Part shown: positions 9,535-18,341 of the stretch, one piece after another
Numbering within the stretch: position 1 is the first letter of the stretch
Layout: every line of letters begins with the position of its first letter
Origin: Arsenophonus sp052171895
GTDB taxonomy: Bacteria; Pseudomonadota; Gammaproteobacteria; Enterobacterales; Enterobacteriaceae
Reading direction: 5' to 3'
DNA length: 26,283 nt
Assembly: GCA_052171895.1 (NCBI GenBank)
Contig: JBQMRN010000016.1
Span: 1-26,283 of the forward strand
The notes under the pieces: generated by a model
Databases searched by the model: none
What the model was told of the DNA's origin: nothing
The model's input: the letters and a program-made list of their open reading frames with translations, nothing else
Translations under genes and position numbers: made by a program

Positions 9535-10698
9535 TTAGTTGAAATCGACGGAAGCGCGAAGTTCAGCAACTTTATCTGTTTTTCCTCATGGGAATTGAGA
9601 ACGGCCAAAACGTCCATATGTTGCGGTTTTAAGATAAATAGGCTGTAATAAATTAAGCATTTTAACTAAACCATAATGGCGTAAGTCAAAATTTCATGCA
9701 CTAAATGAACAAGCGTTTCATTGAGTATTTTTTCTGTACCGAAAGGTTTCGATCATGATGGATGTCGGCTCAGCGATACCAATCGTATAAGAAATTTGAA
9801 TTTCACAGCGATCAGCAAGTCCATGTCCCTGACGCAACAATATTTTTTGCTACGTAGCATACTGCATAGGCAGCAGAACGATCAACCTTAGAAGAATCTT
9901 TGCGAGAAAAAGCACCGCAAGCATGGCGAGCCATCCAACCATAAGTATCGAAAATAATTTTACGGCCAGTTAAACCACAATCACCAATTGGTCCCCTATA
10001 ACAAAACGACCTGTAGGATTAAATAAAATATTTGGTATTTTTGTGTAAGCATTCTCTAGGTAATACTGGCTTAATAATTTCCTCCATTACGACTTCTGAT
10101 AAGGTGTCTTGGCTAATTTCTTCAGGATGCTGAGTAAATAAGACAATAGTATCAATGCCCACTATTTTATTACTTTCATATTGGAAAGTAATTTGGCTTT
10201 TAGCATCTTGACTTAACCATGGTAAAGTACGATTTTTAGCACTTCAGCTTGGTGTTCGACTAAGCGGTGAACACAGGTAATTGGCGCCGGCATACATCAG
10301 TTTCGTTATTAGCGTAAACAAACATGATATCTTGATCGCCGGCTCATTGTTCTAAAGGATTTTCACGATCGACTCCTTGATTAATATCAGGGAATTGTTT
10401 CCAAATTGCACTGATAACAGCACAAGAATTAGCATCGAAACCAATATCGGAGCTAGTATAGCCAATTTCACGTATCATATGTGCCGCGTAATTTCTTTAA
10501 TATCTACTATACCCAGGCGCTGGTCGTAATTTCACCACCAACCATTACCATACCTGTTTTAACATAGCTTTTACATGCAACGCGTGCTTTTGGATCCTAC
10601 GCAAGAATTGCATCAAGAACTGCATCTGAAATTTGATATGCAATTTTATCAGAATGACCTTCTGATACTGATTCAGAAGTGAAAAGATAACTGATCAT
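9535..10698 (-). pseudogene. metK: metK pseudogene (S-adenosylmethionine synthetase)
   Basis: The remnant covers essentially the full length of MetK (1164 nt here against about 1155 in E. coli), which makes S-adenosylmethionine from methionine and ATP. The start at 10698 reads MISYLFTSESVSEGHSDKIA then YQISDAVLDAIL followed by a stop (E. coli has a glutamate there). Later come GGEITTSAWVDIEEIT, IGFDANSCAVISAI, DINQGVDRENPLEQ with the expected GAGDQ damaged, FYLIPTGRFVIG, GLADRCEIQISYTIGIAEPT and a C-terminus ending EKTDK-like, VAELRASVDFN, TAA. Several frameshifts and internal stops rule out function. No strong ribosome site precedes the start. MetK is normally essential and chromosomal, so a functional copy may exist elsewhere, or SAM is imported. 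IS256 sequences flank it on both sides. Confidence 0.93.
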
Positions 10699-10714
10699 AG
10701 ATGTTTTATTACCT

Positions 10715-10847
10715 GAAAATTTCAGAGAAATTATATTAGATAATTTACCATATATAAATATATATTAATATTAAGTTAGCGCTATTGCTAGCTGTTTTTT
10801 ATATTCATTAATGGCAAAAAACTAATTTGCTAAATATAGATAACGAG
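10715..10847. other. short AT-rich spacer upstream of metK pseudogene
   Basis: No gene is visible. It holds a run of TATATAAATATATATTAATATT near 10750-10772 that could be degraded promoter DNA for metK, and no identifiable operator. Confidence 0.3.
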
Positions 10848-10920
10848 TTATTAACAAATCTGATATATGATGATCAGGCTATACTCTCGCTCTGATGCTT
10901 CATGTGAATCTATTTATGTT
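10848..10920 (-). mobile_element. solo end of an IS256-family element, copy 4
   Basis: This roughly 70-bp segment (AACGAGTTATTAACAAATCTG... to CTCTGATGCTTCATGTGAAT) aligns with the left ends of the IS256 remnants at 8486-8545 and 25272-25340, in the same orientation. No transposase sequence follows, because the IS91 remnant begins within a few dozen bases. It is a truncated fourth copy. Confidence 0.7.
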
Positions 10921-10949
10921 TAGGAAATTTAATCGTTTTTTTAATAAAG

Positions 10950-12935
10950 AGCAAAAGCCATCCCTTATTGCTAAAAGGAGATAGAATCGGTTTGTGTCTA
11001 TGTAAGTTAAAATTTTATATGACTGTCTATTATTTCACTTAATGCATTAATTTTAGAAACATTAACCATAGGTTTAGTTTAACAAGCATTGTTTTTCCAT
11101 TTTATGCATTTTTCTGATAACAATTCTCTTGCCTATTTTCCAAATGTAGGATCGATAAAAATAGCCTATCCATCTGCTCGCCATACAGAATGCATTTATA
11201 CGGATCTCTTTGCGAAAGAATCTTTTCATCAGAAAGGCAAACCGCGGTTTTTCTGGTTTTTTAGGAACTGTCATCTCTAGCGCCTTATACACTTTTAGTA
11301 ATAATGTGCCTCGTTTACGATTAGATAAAAAACCATAGTAACGCATCATCTTAAAATGTCTCACCAGAATATTGGTATATAGCGCTAGATCATCTATTCC
11401 ATGCAGCATGGTCTTGCTGCCGGTACTGCTTAGTTAAATGGTCATAATAATGATGTATAAGCATTTCATTTCTATAACGCCGCAGTTTTGAGTCGGATAC
11501 CGGGGGAAAAGTGAGCACGCCAGAGGTATTTCAGATTATGCCACTCCCAGCTTTTTCGTTTTTTTAGCGAAGTGCACTTTCCAGTAACGTACGTATTGTG
11601 CCTTCAGAAGAGCTGCCACTGCTTTCTAGCGCAGAATATACCCAAGATTAAGAATACTACTTGGATTTATCAGGTCATAGCTGTAACGCAGCAGCTGAAT
11701 AATTAGTACCTTCAGAGATTTCTTTGAGCGCTTTTTTTTGAAGAACAGCTCACCCACATACAGCATGTTTAATATTCAGACCGCCACTGGTGACGGAGAT
11801 ATGAATATACGGATGTTAATTGAGTTGTCAAACATAAATGTCCAAGGAATAGAAGATGGCAATTTCAATATCCTGTTTGCATGCCAACTGCAGATAGCTG
11901 GGGGGGAAGCTTGGACAACGAAAAATAGAGCATTGAGTAGCGGCCACTTATTGTTAAAAATGGTAAAGAAGATGTGGCATAGTAAAAGTAATGTGTTACC
12001 AGTCGCAATCAAGTAAGATATAAACATGCTGTGGTAATCACTTATCTGTTCCTTTGAAGCCGCATGAACTACAGGATTTTGACTTACAGCTTTGTAAAAA
12101 AAACGGTAGTGGGAACATTCAGGAAATGGACAGCAGTAATAGCTTGCTATAGACACCTATTGCACAAGTGTTACATGCAAGTATTCGCTCGGCAGATAGA
12201 CTGGTCCACGAGATTTTGAGACTTTCATGATGTTTTTCAAGAAAGTTATTCTAGGCATCATCTAATAATGAAAGCAGTTTAATTAGGCGGCGTGGAGGAT
12301 TATATATCTCGGTAAATTACCATCTAGGTATCTTACCAGAGAAATAGAAATCATCATCCTGTCCGCATTCCTCAGATCTATCAGCGAACTTATCTTTCTG
12401 TTTGTCCAAGGGAGCAAAGGGGGACTTGGATTATTCCTAGTTCCATATAGGTGATAAATTCATTGGCAAGCATAGTTTCAGTCATTACCCAATCAATGCA
12501 GTTGTATCAAAAATCATCGACTTGCCATTGGCGTTACTCAAAAACCAGGATAATCATGATTAGAGGCAGATAATACTTGCGTGGCGAGAAAAATTTGGAA
12601 CCGAAGTTGGATGAGGCATTGCTGTAGGCCTCTTTTTAGGTGTCATAAAAAATTCAGTCGATCTGTCATTCATCATTTCAGGATGAAAATTAAAAAACGC
12701 TTCGAATAAACTGGTATTTTTACACGTGAAGTAGTGTGTTGTCATCCTGATTTATCCGATTTAAGCTTTCTAGGAAATTATTCCAAGCTATCATATCTGG
12801 ATGAATTCATGAAAATATAAAGATATCGCAGACTATAAAACAGTACTCAGATCATGAAGATCTCTGAAGCAGAGTAGGGCTATAAAATAGGGTAGATTCA
12901 CCGCTCATACCATAATGTGTGCTATGTTCAACATA
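10950..12935 (-). mobile_element. IS91-family insertion sequence remnant, copy 1
   Basis: A minus-strand open segment at 11409-11074 carries the C-terminal part of an IS91-type rolling-circle (Y2, HUH) transposase: RHFKMMRYYGFLSNRKRGTL then LLKVYKALEMTVPKKPEKPR and FAFLMKRFF. RHFKMVRYYGFLSNRKRG is a near-invariant family stretch. The body upstream (to about 12935) is frameshifted, and I could not place the catalytic tyrosines. The whole segment is collinear with a second copy at 16400-18325: both start with a shared CTAAAAGGAGATAGAATCGG (10971 and 16455) and end near a shared CATACCATAATGTG/CACACCATAGTGTG. Inactive. Confidence 0.85.
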
Positions 12936-12958
12936 TGCTCTATTAATCGGAGAGTGAT

Positions 12959-13130
12959 ATGGATAAGCAGTCCGATAAATTAGATGTATTAATGAATTAC
13001 TTTCTAGATGATACAAAAGAGATCAATGAGGTAAAAATGCTAAAAAACAAAATTACTTGAACGTGTTAAAGAACTCAATAAATGCATTGATTATAAAATC
13101 AAAAAAATAAATGCGAGAAGATATTATTAG
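12959..13130 (+). pseudogene. small frameshifted gene of unknown function (about 56 codons)
   Basis: ATG 12959 is preceded by GGAG at 12949-12952, a well-spaced ribosome binding site. The frame reads MDKQSDKLDVLMNYFLDDTK then EINEVKMLKNKIT and stops at 13058-13060. Removing one base near 13055 lets it continue as ERVKELNKCIDYKIKKINAR RYY to TAG 13128-13130. The product would be a small, charged, helical, probably coiled-coil protein without a signal peptide. It lies directly beyond the outer end of the IS91 remnant. I do not recognise it. With just one frameshift it is less decayed than most neighbours; the 33-residue truncated form could conceivably still be made. Confidence 0.45.
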
Positions 13131-13179
13131 AATGAGCGCTTCCTGTAATGAAGCAAAGTCTAAAACAAAAATGCCGCTT

Positions 13180-13925
13180 TATCGCTAAATGTTTGTTTTC
13201 GGATCATTATTATATAGACCCTCGTCGAATAGCCATATTCCCAATCGTTTGCCGACTACAACACTGTTGCCAGCTCAGTAAGCCGTAATCGTTTTTCTGC
13301 AAAAACGTTTTTCTCCATCTCTCAACGATCTGCTGGCAGAATCCACTTGTACACGAATTGCCGAACCCTCCTCCTTTACCCATTAGTATCTCGATCTTGC
13401 CTAGATCGCTTTTTACGTAGGTGTCCGGCGCGGTGGAAATTTTCATGAAATCAGGAAAGAAGCCAAGAAGCTGAAGCATAAAGTGTTTAAAAGCTACGAG
13501 CCTGCTTATCTTAACGTAGATCTGAAATATCTTCCGAAAATCCAAAACGAAACTTCACAAGATAATTTTTCATAGGTATAGATCGCGCCACTCAATGGGT
13601 TTTTATCTGTCTTTAGAAGGCTAAGACTGTGCAAAATGGGTAAACGTTTTTTACCTGATCTTAACTAAGTCTGTCCCATGGCTATCCATCGCGGGTACTT
13701 ACAGATAATAGCAAAGAATTTATAGAACGCCTTTTCCCCAGGAAAACGTTCAGCCACAAAAAAAAGGAATTCAAACGTTTCTATACAGAGTTTAGTATAG
13801 AATACGGACTTTAGCTCCTCACCACGAGACATCCTAAAAGGATGGTATGCTCGAGCGATTTAATGGGCATATAGAAGATTGGCTGCAAAGGCGTTATTCA
13901 ATTATAATTAAGAGCTTGAGATCAG
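13180..13925 (+). mobile_element. IS481-family transposase remnant
   Basis: Stitched plus-strand frames give PNRLPTTTLLPAQ and AVIVFLQKRFSPSLNDLLA (matching the family's PHRLQTTLTPAQEAVxxALRKTLLLPLDDLLA) around 13225-13335. Then KLKHKVFKSYEPAYLNVDLK and YLPKIQNETSQ near 13465-13560, matching the first catalytic-aspartate region of the rve-type integrase core (Y.HVD.KYLP). Then IAPLNGFL, GKRFLPDLN, a GYLQIIAKNL stretch where the second aspartate motif LTDNGKEF should be, and a FNGHIEDWL-like C-terminal piece near 13860 (family: RFNGRIEDVL). Several frameshifts and a lost second aspartate motif make it inactive. Confidence 0.8.
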
Positions 13926-14129
13926 TGTATATTGATATGTTTGGCTGTATAATTAACAATTATTCCAATCAATATTTGGTAATAAAACTATATTCTAGTC
14001 TATAAAATTACTTCAAGGTAAAACCTGAATTATTCAAAAAAACAATACTATCTTCCGGGAATTAACAGTTATCTTAAAAAGATCTGCCTGTATCATATCA
14101 AAACTTGGTGATTACGGAGAAGGCTGCTG
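13926..14129. other. AT-rich spacer, no gene seen
   Basis: This stretch between the IS481 remnant and the inverted IS91 fragment holds nothing I can identify. Confidence 0.35.
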
Positions 14130-14470
14130 TGCATCCTTAGTAAACCAGCGTCACTCAACAACACCGGCAGTAGATAGTAACGCAAGAAGAGATTATTTGG
14201 CGTTATATCAGGCATATCTCGGCCAGGCATTTTAAATAGTCCATTACTATGGTTTCTTGTCGAATCGCAAATTGGGAATACTATTGCGAAGGTGTATAAG
14301 GCGCTGGAGATGAAGGCACCTAAAACCTGAGAAATAGTGGGTTTTAATGTCTCTAAAATTAATCCATTAGATAAAAGAATACATACTTCGATAAAATTTT
14401 AACTTACAATAAACCAAGTAAACTGATTCTCTCTCCTTTTACCAATAAGGGATAACTTTTTCTCTTTACT
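14130..14470 (+). mobile_element. IS91-family fragment, inverted and internally deleted, copy 3
   Basis: Plus-strand reading near 14225-14335 gives IVHYYGFLSNRKLGILL and, after a frame change, KVYKALEMKAPKT, the same transposase stretch as in the minus-strand copy at 11409-11200. About 200 bases that follow in the larger copies are missing. The sequence then resumes with TCTCTAAAATTAAT (14350) and ends with the shared terminal stretch ATTCTCTCTCCTTTTACCAA (about 14426-14445), the reverse complement of the end motif at 10971 and 16455. It lies in opposite orientation to both large IS91 copies, just upstream of the replication origin. Confidence 0.8.
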
Positions 14471-14637
14471 TAAAGAGCGATTTAATTTCATAACCATGAA
14501 CAGCCAAAGCAAGAAAGTGGAATATTCCTGAATCCTTATTGAAGCACGTTCAGAGTGATGTTTGAGATTAGCTAGTAAGGGTTTTATTTAAGAATGAGCA
14601 AAATTTTGCTATCTAATGGGTTTACAAGATATGAAGT

Positions 14638-14646
14638 TATCCACAG
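14638..14646 (+). promoter_or_regulatory. DnaA box
   Basis: TTATCCACA matches the strict E. coli-type DnaA box exactly. It lies about 330 bases upstream of repA at the edge of the repeat-rich AT region, where many iteron plasmids carry a DnaA site. Confidence 0.6.
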
Positions 14647-14680
14647 GCTAAAGGGGAGAATCCGATTAAAAGATCAGTTA

Positions 14681-14704
14681 TCTATAACTTAAATAAGTTA
14701 TAGA
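14681..14704. repeat. perfect 24-bp palindrome in the origin region
   Basis: Arms TCTATAACTTA (14681-14691) and TAAGTTATAGA (14694-14704) are exactly complementary around AA. It may bind a RepA dimer or another regulator, or extrude as a hairpin. There is no T-run after it. Confidence 0.65.
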
Positions 14705-14706
14705 TA

Positions 14707-14787
14707 TTTTTGCTTTATCTATATGAAACATAATAAGTTTTACTAAATTTTATTTTTAAATGTCGACTACTTTTTGCTTTATCTATA
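14707..14787 (+). repeat. direct 17-bp repeats in AT-rich origin DNA
   Basis: TTTTTGCTTTATCTATA occurs exactly at 14707-14723 and again at 14771-14787, 64 bp apart (about six helical turns). Between them the DNA is almost pure A/T, as expected for a DNA-unwinding element. Confidence 0.65.
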
Positions 14788-14903
14788 GTATTTTAGAAAA
14801 TTTTGTTTAAATAGTAACCTATACTTGACAATAGTTTTAAAATATCGATAATTGGTTTTTAAAAGTCGATCTTTTATCGTGTTTTACGGTTTTTAAAAGT
14901 CGA
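14753..14903 (+). repeat. iteron-like repeats upstream of repA
   Basis: The 16-mer GGTTTTTAAAAGTCGA occurs exactly at 14854-14869 and 14888-14903. Related forms are TTTTTAAATGTCGA at 14753-14766 and AGTTTTAAAATATCGA at 14833-14848. Starts of the last three are 21 and 34 bp apart, roughly whole helical turns. They are the best candidates for RepA binding sites; two flank or overlap the promoter, which would allow autorepression. Confidence 0.65.
14825..14852 (+). promoter_or_regulatory. repA promoter, sigma70-type
   Basis: TTGACA (14825-14830, perfect -35) and GATAAT (14847-14852, -10 with one mismatch) are separated by 16 bp. Transcription would start near 14860, leaving a leader of about 120 bases. 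A degenerate iteron (14833-14848) fills the spacer and an exact one starts two bases after the -10, suggesting autoregulation by RepA. Confidence 0.65.
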
Positions 14904-14977
14904 AAGACGAGCTAAATAGCTGCTGATCACACCTACCTAGCTCTAACAACAACCCTAGAACAGATAGGATTAAGGCT

Positions 14978-15922
14978 ATGACAGATAGTAGATATAAAGA
15001 GCGAGAAAACAATTTGAAAACTTTACGCCCTCGAAAACACGAGATAGATTTTTTTATTGCTGATGAAGTCGAGCTTTCAGGATTTCGAGATGAAATGGCT
15101 AGTATGGAACACCCTTTTTTTGCTTTAAAAGGTGGTGATATCGACACGCGGAGATACAAAAGTGGGAATACAACAATAGTTGTAGCCCCTAACGCTGAAT
15201 ATGGGATGGCAACCGTTTTTGATAAAGATGTTTGGATTTATGCTATTTCTAAATTACAAGAGTCTATTAATAATCATGAGCCAATTAGTCGTACTGTTTA
15301 CTTTACACCATATGATTTTTTTGTAACAACGAATAGAGCGAAGAGTGGTAGGGCATATGAAGATTTAAGAAAGTCACTATCTCGCCTTGCTGGGACAAGA
15401 ATTGAAACAAATGTAATCTATTCTGAAGACTCTAGAAAAACAGAAAATTTTGGCTTGATTGATAAGTGGGTTATTTTAGAGGAAAAAAAAGGTAAGCTCG
15501 ATATTGGTATGGTTGAGGTGACGTTACCTGACTGGCTCTATCAGGCGTTACATAAAAAGAAAATATTAAAAATAAGTCAAGACTACTTCCGTATTAGAAA
15601 AGCAATAGATAGACGAATTTATGAAATAGCCCGTAAGCATTGTGGTAATCAGGGGGAATTTACGATAGCCATTGAAAAATTGCATTTAAAAACTGGGAGT
15701 ACCGCATTATTGAAAATGTTCAGGCATAATATTAAGCAACTGGCTAAAGCAAATGACTTGCCAGATTACGGCATTCGTTATGATGCAAAAGCCGATATGG
15801 TAATTTTTAATAACCGTAATTTGACGCAGGAGCAGGAAGAAAAGGAGCAACAACGGGAAAAAGGTAAACGGGAAATTTATAAGTTAAAAAATTCACTGGC
15901 AGCCAAACAAGGTAGAAAATAA
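14978..15922 (+). CDS. repA: plasmid replication initiator protein RepA (RPA family)
   Basis: This intact 314-residue protein binds origin iterons and starts plasmid replication. It matches the 'replication initiator protein A' (RPA, PF10134-like) family along its length: a charged N-terminus; FFIADEVE then MEHPFFALKG (residues 43-52); a RRYKSGN stretch; GMATVFDKDVWIYAISKLQE; SRTVYFTPYDFFVTTNR around 104-120; RLAGTRIETN; FGLIDKWVILEE; VEVTLPDWLYQAL; DYFRIRKAIDRRIYEIARKH around 201-220, the winged-helix core; LPDYGIRYD; and a lysine/glutamate-rich C-terminal tail from about residue 283. The start ATG is preceded by AAGG with short spacing, a weak ribosome site. No frame damage is seen, in sharp contrast to its surroundings. 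No partition, toxin-antitoxin or copy-control RNA gene is recognisable beside it. The overlapping minus-strand open frame at 14893-15159 is a shadow. Confidence 0.95.
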   Translation: MTDSRYKERENNLKTLRPRKHEIDFFIADEVELSGFRDEMASMEHPFFALKGGDIDTRRYKSGNTTIVVAPNAEYGMATVFDKDVWIYAISKLQESINNHEPISRTVYFTPYDFFVTTNRAKSGRAYEDLRKSLSRLAGTRIETNVIYSEDSRKTENFGLIDKWVILEEKKGKLDIGMVEVTLPDWLYQALHKKKILKISQDYFRIRKAIDRRIYEIARKHCGNQGEFTIAIEKLHLKTGSTALLKMFRHNIKQLAKANDLPDYGIRYDAKADMVIFNNRNLTQEQEEKEQQREKGKREIYKLKNSLAAKQGRK

Positions 15923-15929
15923 AAATGAT

Positions 15930-16380
15930 ATTTATTAGTTTCCACAAGGTAAAGAATATTGGGATATAAAAATAGCTATGTTGTCAAAGATTTTTGCTTT
16001 ACTCGCAGAGTAATATGTAGGCAGGTCTTTATTCTAATTGTTGTAGTTTTTAACGATTTTCTCTAGATCAGATAATTAGGTAAATAAAACGACCCTACAC
16101 CATGAAATCTACTCAACCATCCTTTTAATCGCCTGATATAACTATTAACATTTTTAAATGTGGACTTCCTTAGCAATAACTCTCTGATTATCTAACTTTA
16201 TTAGTTGATGGTGACTAATTTCATGATCGCTTGCAAAGGTTTCGTACCATTTATCTTCATCCGAGAAAAGAATGGACTCCTTATCAATGATCGGATCAAG
16301 AAAAATAGCTAACACACTCTGCATTAAATTCTTTAAAAATCTCATCGCTTACATAATCCTGTCAATCTTGGTTGAGTTAA
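15930..16380 (-). mobile_element. IS1595-family transposase remnant, C-terminal half
   Basis: The minus strand at 16345-16154 reads ...DEDKWYETFASDHEISHHQL then IKLDNQRVIAKEVHI. After a one-base frameshift it continues NVNSYIRRLKGWLSRFHGVG and SFYLPNYLI, followed by TAG where the family has tryptophan. NVNSYHSRLKxWxxRFxGVATKYLPNYLxW is the hallmark C-terminus of IS1595/ISXO2-type DDE transposases. The N-terminal half is absent; the sequence breaks off toward the neighbouring IS91 remnant. A complementary N-terminal half of the same family lies at 24962-25271. Confidence 0.8.
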
Positions 16381-16399
16381 GAAGACACTAATTCGTTCA

Positions 16400-18325
16400 T
16401 ACTTAGAAAATTAAATCGCGCTTTAACTGAAGAGAAAAAAACATCTCTTATTGCTAAAAGGAGATAGAATCGGTTTACTCTGATTTATTGTAAATTCAAA
16501 TTTGATTTGGGTATCTATTCTTTTACCTAATGCATTAATTTTAGAGACATTAACCATATATATTTGTTAATAAGCCTTGTTTTTCTATTTTATTCATTTT
16601 TTGACAACAATTCCGTTACCTGTTTAGCAGGCTGCAAGCTGAAGCGTCGATAAAAAGTAGCCTGTATCACACCACACAGAATGCATTTGTATAGATTCTG
16701 TAGTGCAGGAAAATCCGTTCATTAGAACGGTGAACTCCGGTTTTTCGGTTTTTTACGAGCCGTCATCTCCAGCGCCTTATTCACCTTACTAACTAATAGT
16801 GTGCCTCGTTTACGATTCGACAAGAAATTATAGAACTCACTATATTAAGATGCCTGGCCGAAATATAGCTAATATAGCGCCAGATCATCTTTTCCTGCAT
16901 CAGAGTCTGCTGGCAGTACTGATTAGTCCGGTTATCATAGTAATGATGTACAAGTAACCCCCCATTGGTAATTCAGCAATTTTTAGACGAATATCTCTGT
17001 GGAGTTAATTATAGCGCTCGATGTATTTCACGCTATGCCACCCCCCCTTTCGTTTTTTAGGAAAGGGCACTTTTCTCTAGTAACATCCGTACTCTACCTT
17101 CAGGTAACGCTTCCACTACTTTCTGGCATAGATATCCCAAAGACCAGAAAGACTACTATTTAATTTATCAGGTCATAGCTGTGATATAGCAAGCAGATGA
17201 CAACGCCTCAGCAAATTTCTTTGACTGCTTTTTTTGAAGAACAGCTCACCCCATACAGCATGTTATTTTCGTCCCTACTGCAGCATAGCGCTAGCACGGT
17301 TGGGAGGTGGCAAGAAACAGAGCGTTGAGTAGCGGCGAGTTATTCTTGAAAAAACCAAAGAAGATCTGACATACTGAAAGTAATGTATTACCAGTCTCAG
17401 TTGGAGAAAATATAAAGCTGCTATTTTAACCACTACTCGGTAGCTTTGAAGCCGCATGAACTGCAGGCTTTTTGCCTTACAGCTTTTGGATAAAAAACCG
17501 CGGTGTGAAGCTTCAAGAGAAACAGATCAGTAACGAGCAAGAGGGCCCATACCTCCATAGCATAAAACTGCTGCAGGCATAAGTATTTCCTCGACAGATA
17601 GACGAGTCCAGGAGTTGATATTTTCAGCGTGTTTTTCAAGAAATTTATTCTACACGTCATGAATGCTGAAAAGAAGTTTAGTTAGGTTGTGGATATAACA
17701 TTTTGCCAAATTATCATTTGGTGTATATTGGAAGAGGAATAAAAATCGTCATCCTGTCCGCATTCATCAGCTCTATCAGCACATTTATTTTTCTGTTTGT
17801 CCAAGAGAGCACAAGAGAGCAAATGGGATGGACGAGGATTATCATCCCTAGTTCCCTATAGGTGATAAATTCATCGGCAAGCATACTTTCAGTCATTACC
17901 CAATTAATGCAGTTGTATCAAGAATCATCGGCTTGCCATTGTGGTTACTCAAAACCCAAGATAATCGTGACTAGAGATAGATAATACTTGCGTGTTAAGA
18001 AAAAATTGTGGACTGAATCGGAGGCATTTCTGTATGGTTTCTTTGGGGTGTTATAAAAAATTTAGTTTGTCTGTCATCATTAATTTCGTGATGGAGATCA
18101 TAAAACGCTTCGGATAAATAGGAATTCTAATACGTGAAGTCGCATGTTGTCTTCATCCTTTATCTAATTTACCCTTTCTGGGAGATTTATTCCGAGCTAT
18201 ATGGATGAATTCCTAAAAAATTAATACATTGAAGAATATAAAATACTACTCAGATCATAAACTTCCTCGAAGCAGGGTAATAGTTGCTGCGCTGCTCACA
18301 CCATAGTGTGCTAACGTTCTATAGG
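16400..18325 (-). mobile_element. IS91-family insertion sequence remnant, copy 2
   Basis: Collinear with copy 1 (10950-12935) and in the same orientation, with many small differences. The minus strand near 16850-16730 yields FLSNRKRGTLL, then KALEMTARKKPK, the same transposase C-terminal stretch. It begins with the shared end sequence at 16444-16475 and ends near CACACCATAGTGTG (18298-18311). Open segments at 17457-17275, 17660-17433 and 17896-17714 on the minus strand are frame fragments of this element. No intact transposase remains. Confidence 0.8.
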
Positions 18326-18341
18326 AGGAAGGATAAGTATG
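18323..18341 (+). promoter_or_regulatory. strong ribosome binding site before a ruined gene
   Basis: AGGAGGAAGG (18323-18332) precedes ATG 18339-18341 by six bases. It starts immediately beyond the IS91 remnant and marks the likely start of the decayed block that follows. Confidence 0.45.

Larger units (their letters stand above)
14638..14903. other. putative plasmid replication origin upstream of repA
   Basis: The 340 bases before repA have the make-up of an iteron plasmid origin: a strict DnaA box, a 24-bp palindrome, a repeated 17-mer in very AT-rich DNA, and iteron-like repeats reaching into the repA promoter (each listed separately). This stretch is not disrupted by any insertion and sits next to an intact initiator gene. 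Origin function is inferred from this arrangement. Confidence 0.65.

Noticed and set aside
11776..12156. Minus-strand 126-codon and overlapping plus-strand 92-codon frames
   Set aside because: Both lie within the IS91 remnant; the minus frame may hold a piece of the element but shows no readable motif, and the plus frame is its complement.
14893..15159. Minus-strand open frame overlapping the start of repA
   Set aside because: It is antisense to the intact repA start and the iterons, with no ribosome site or family match.
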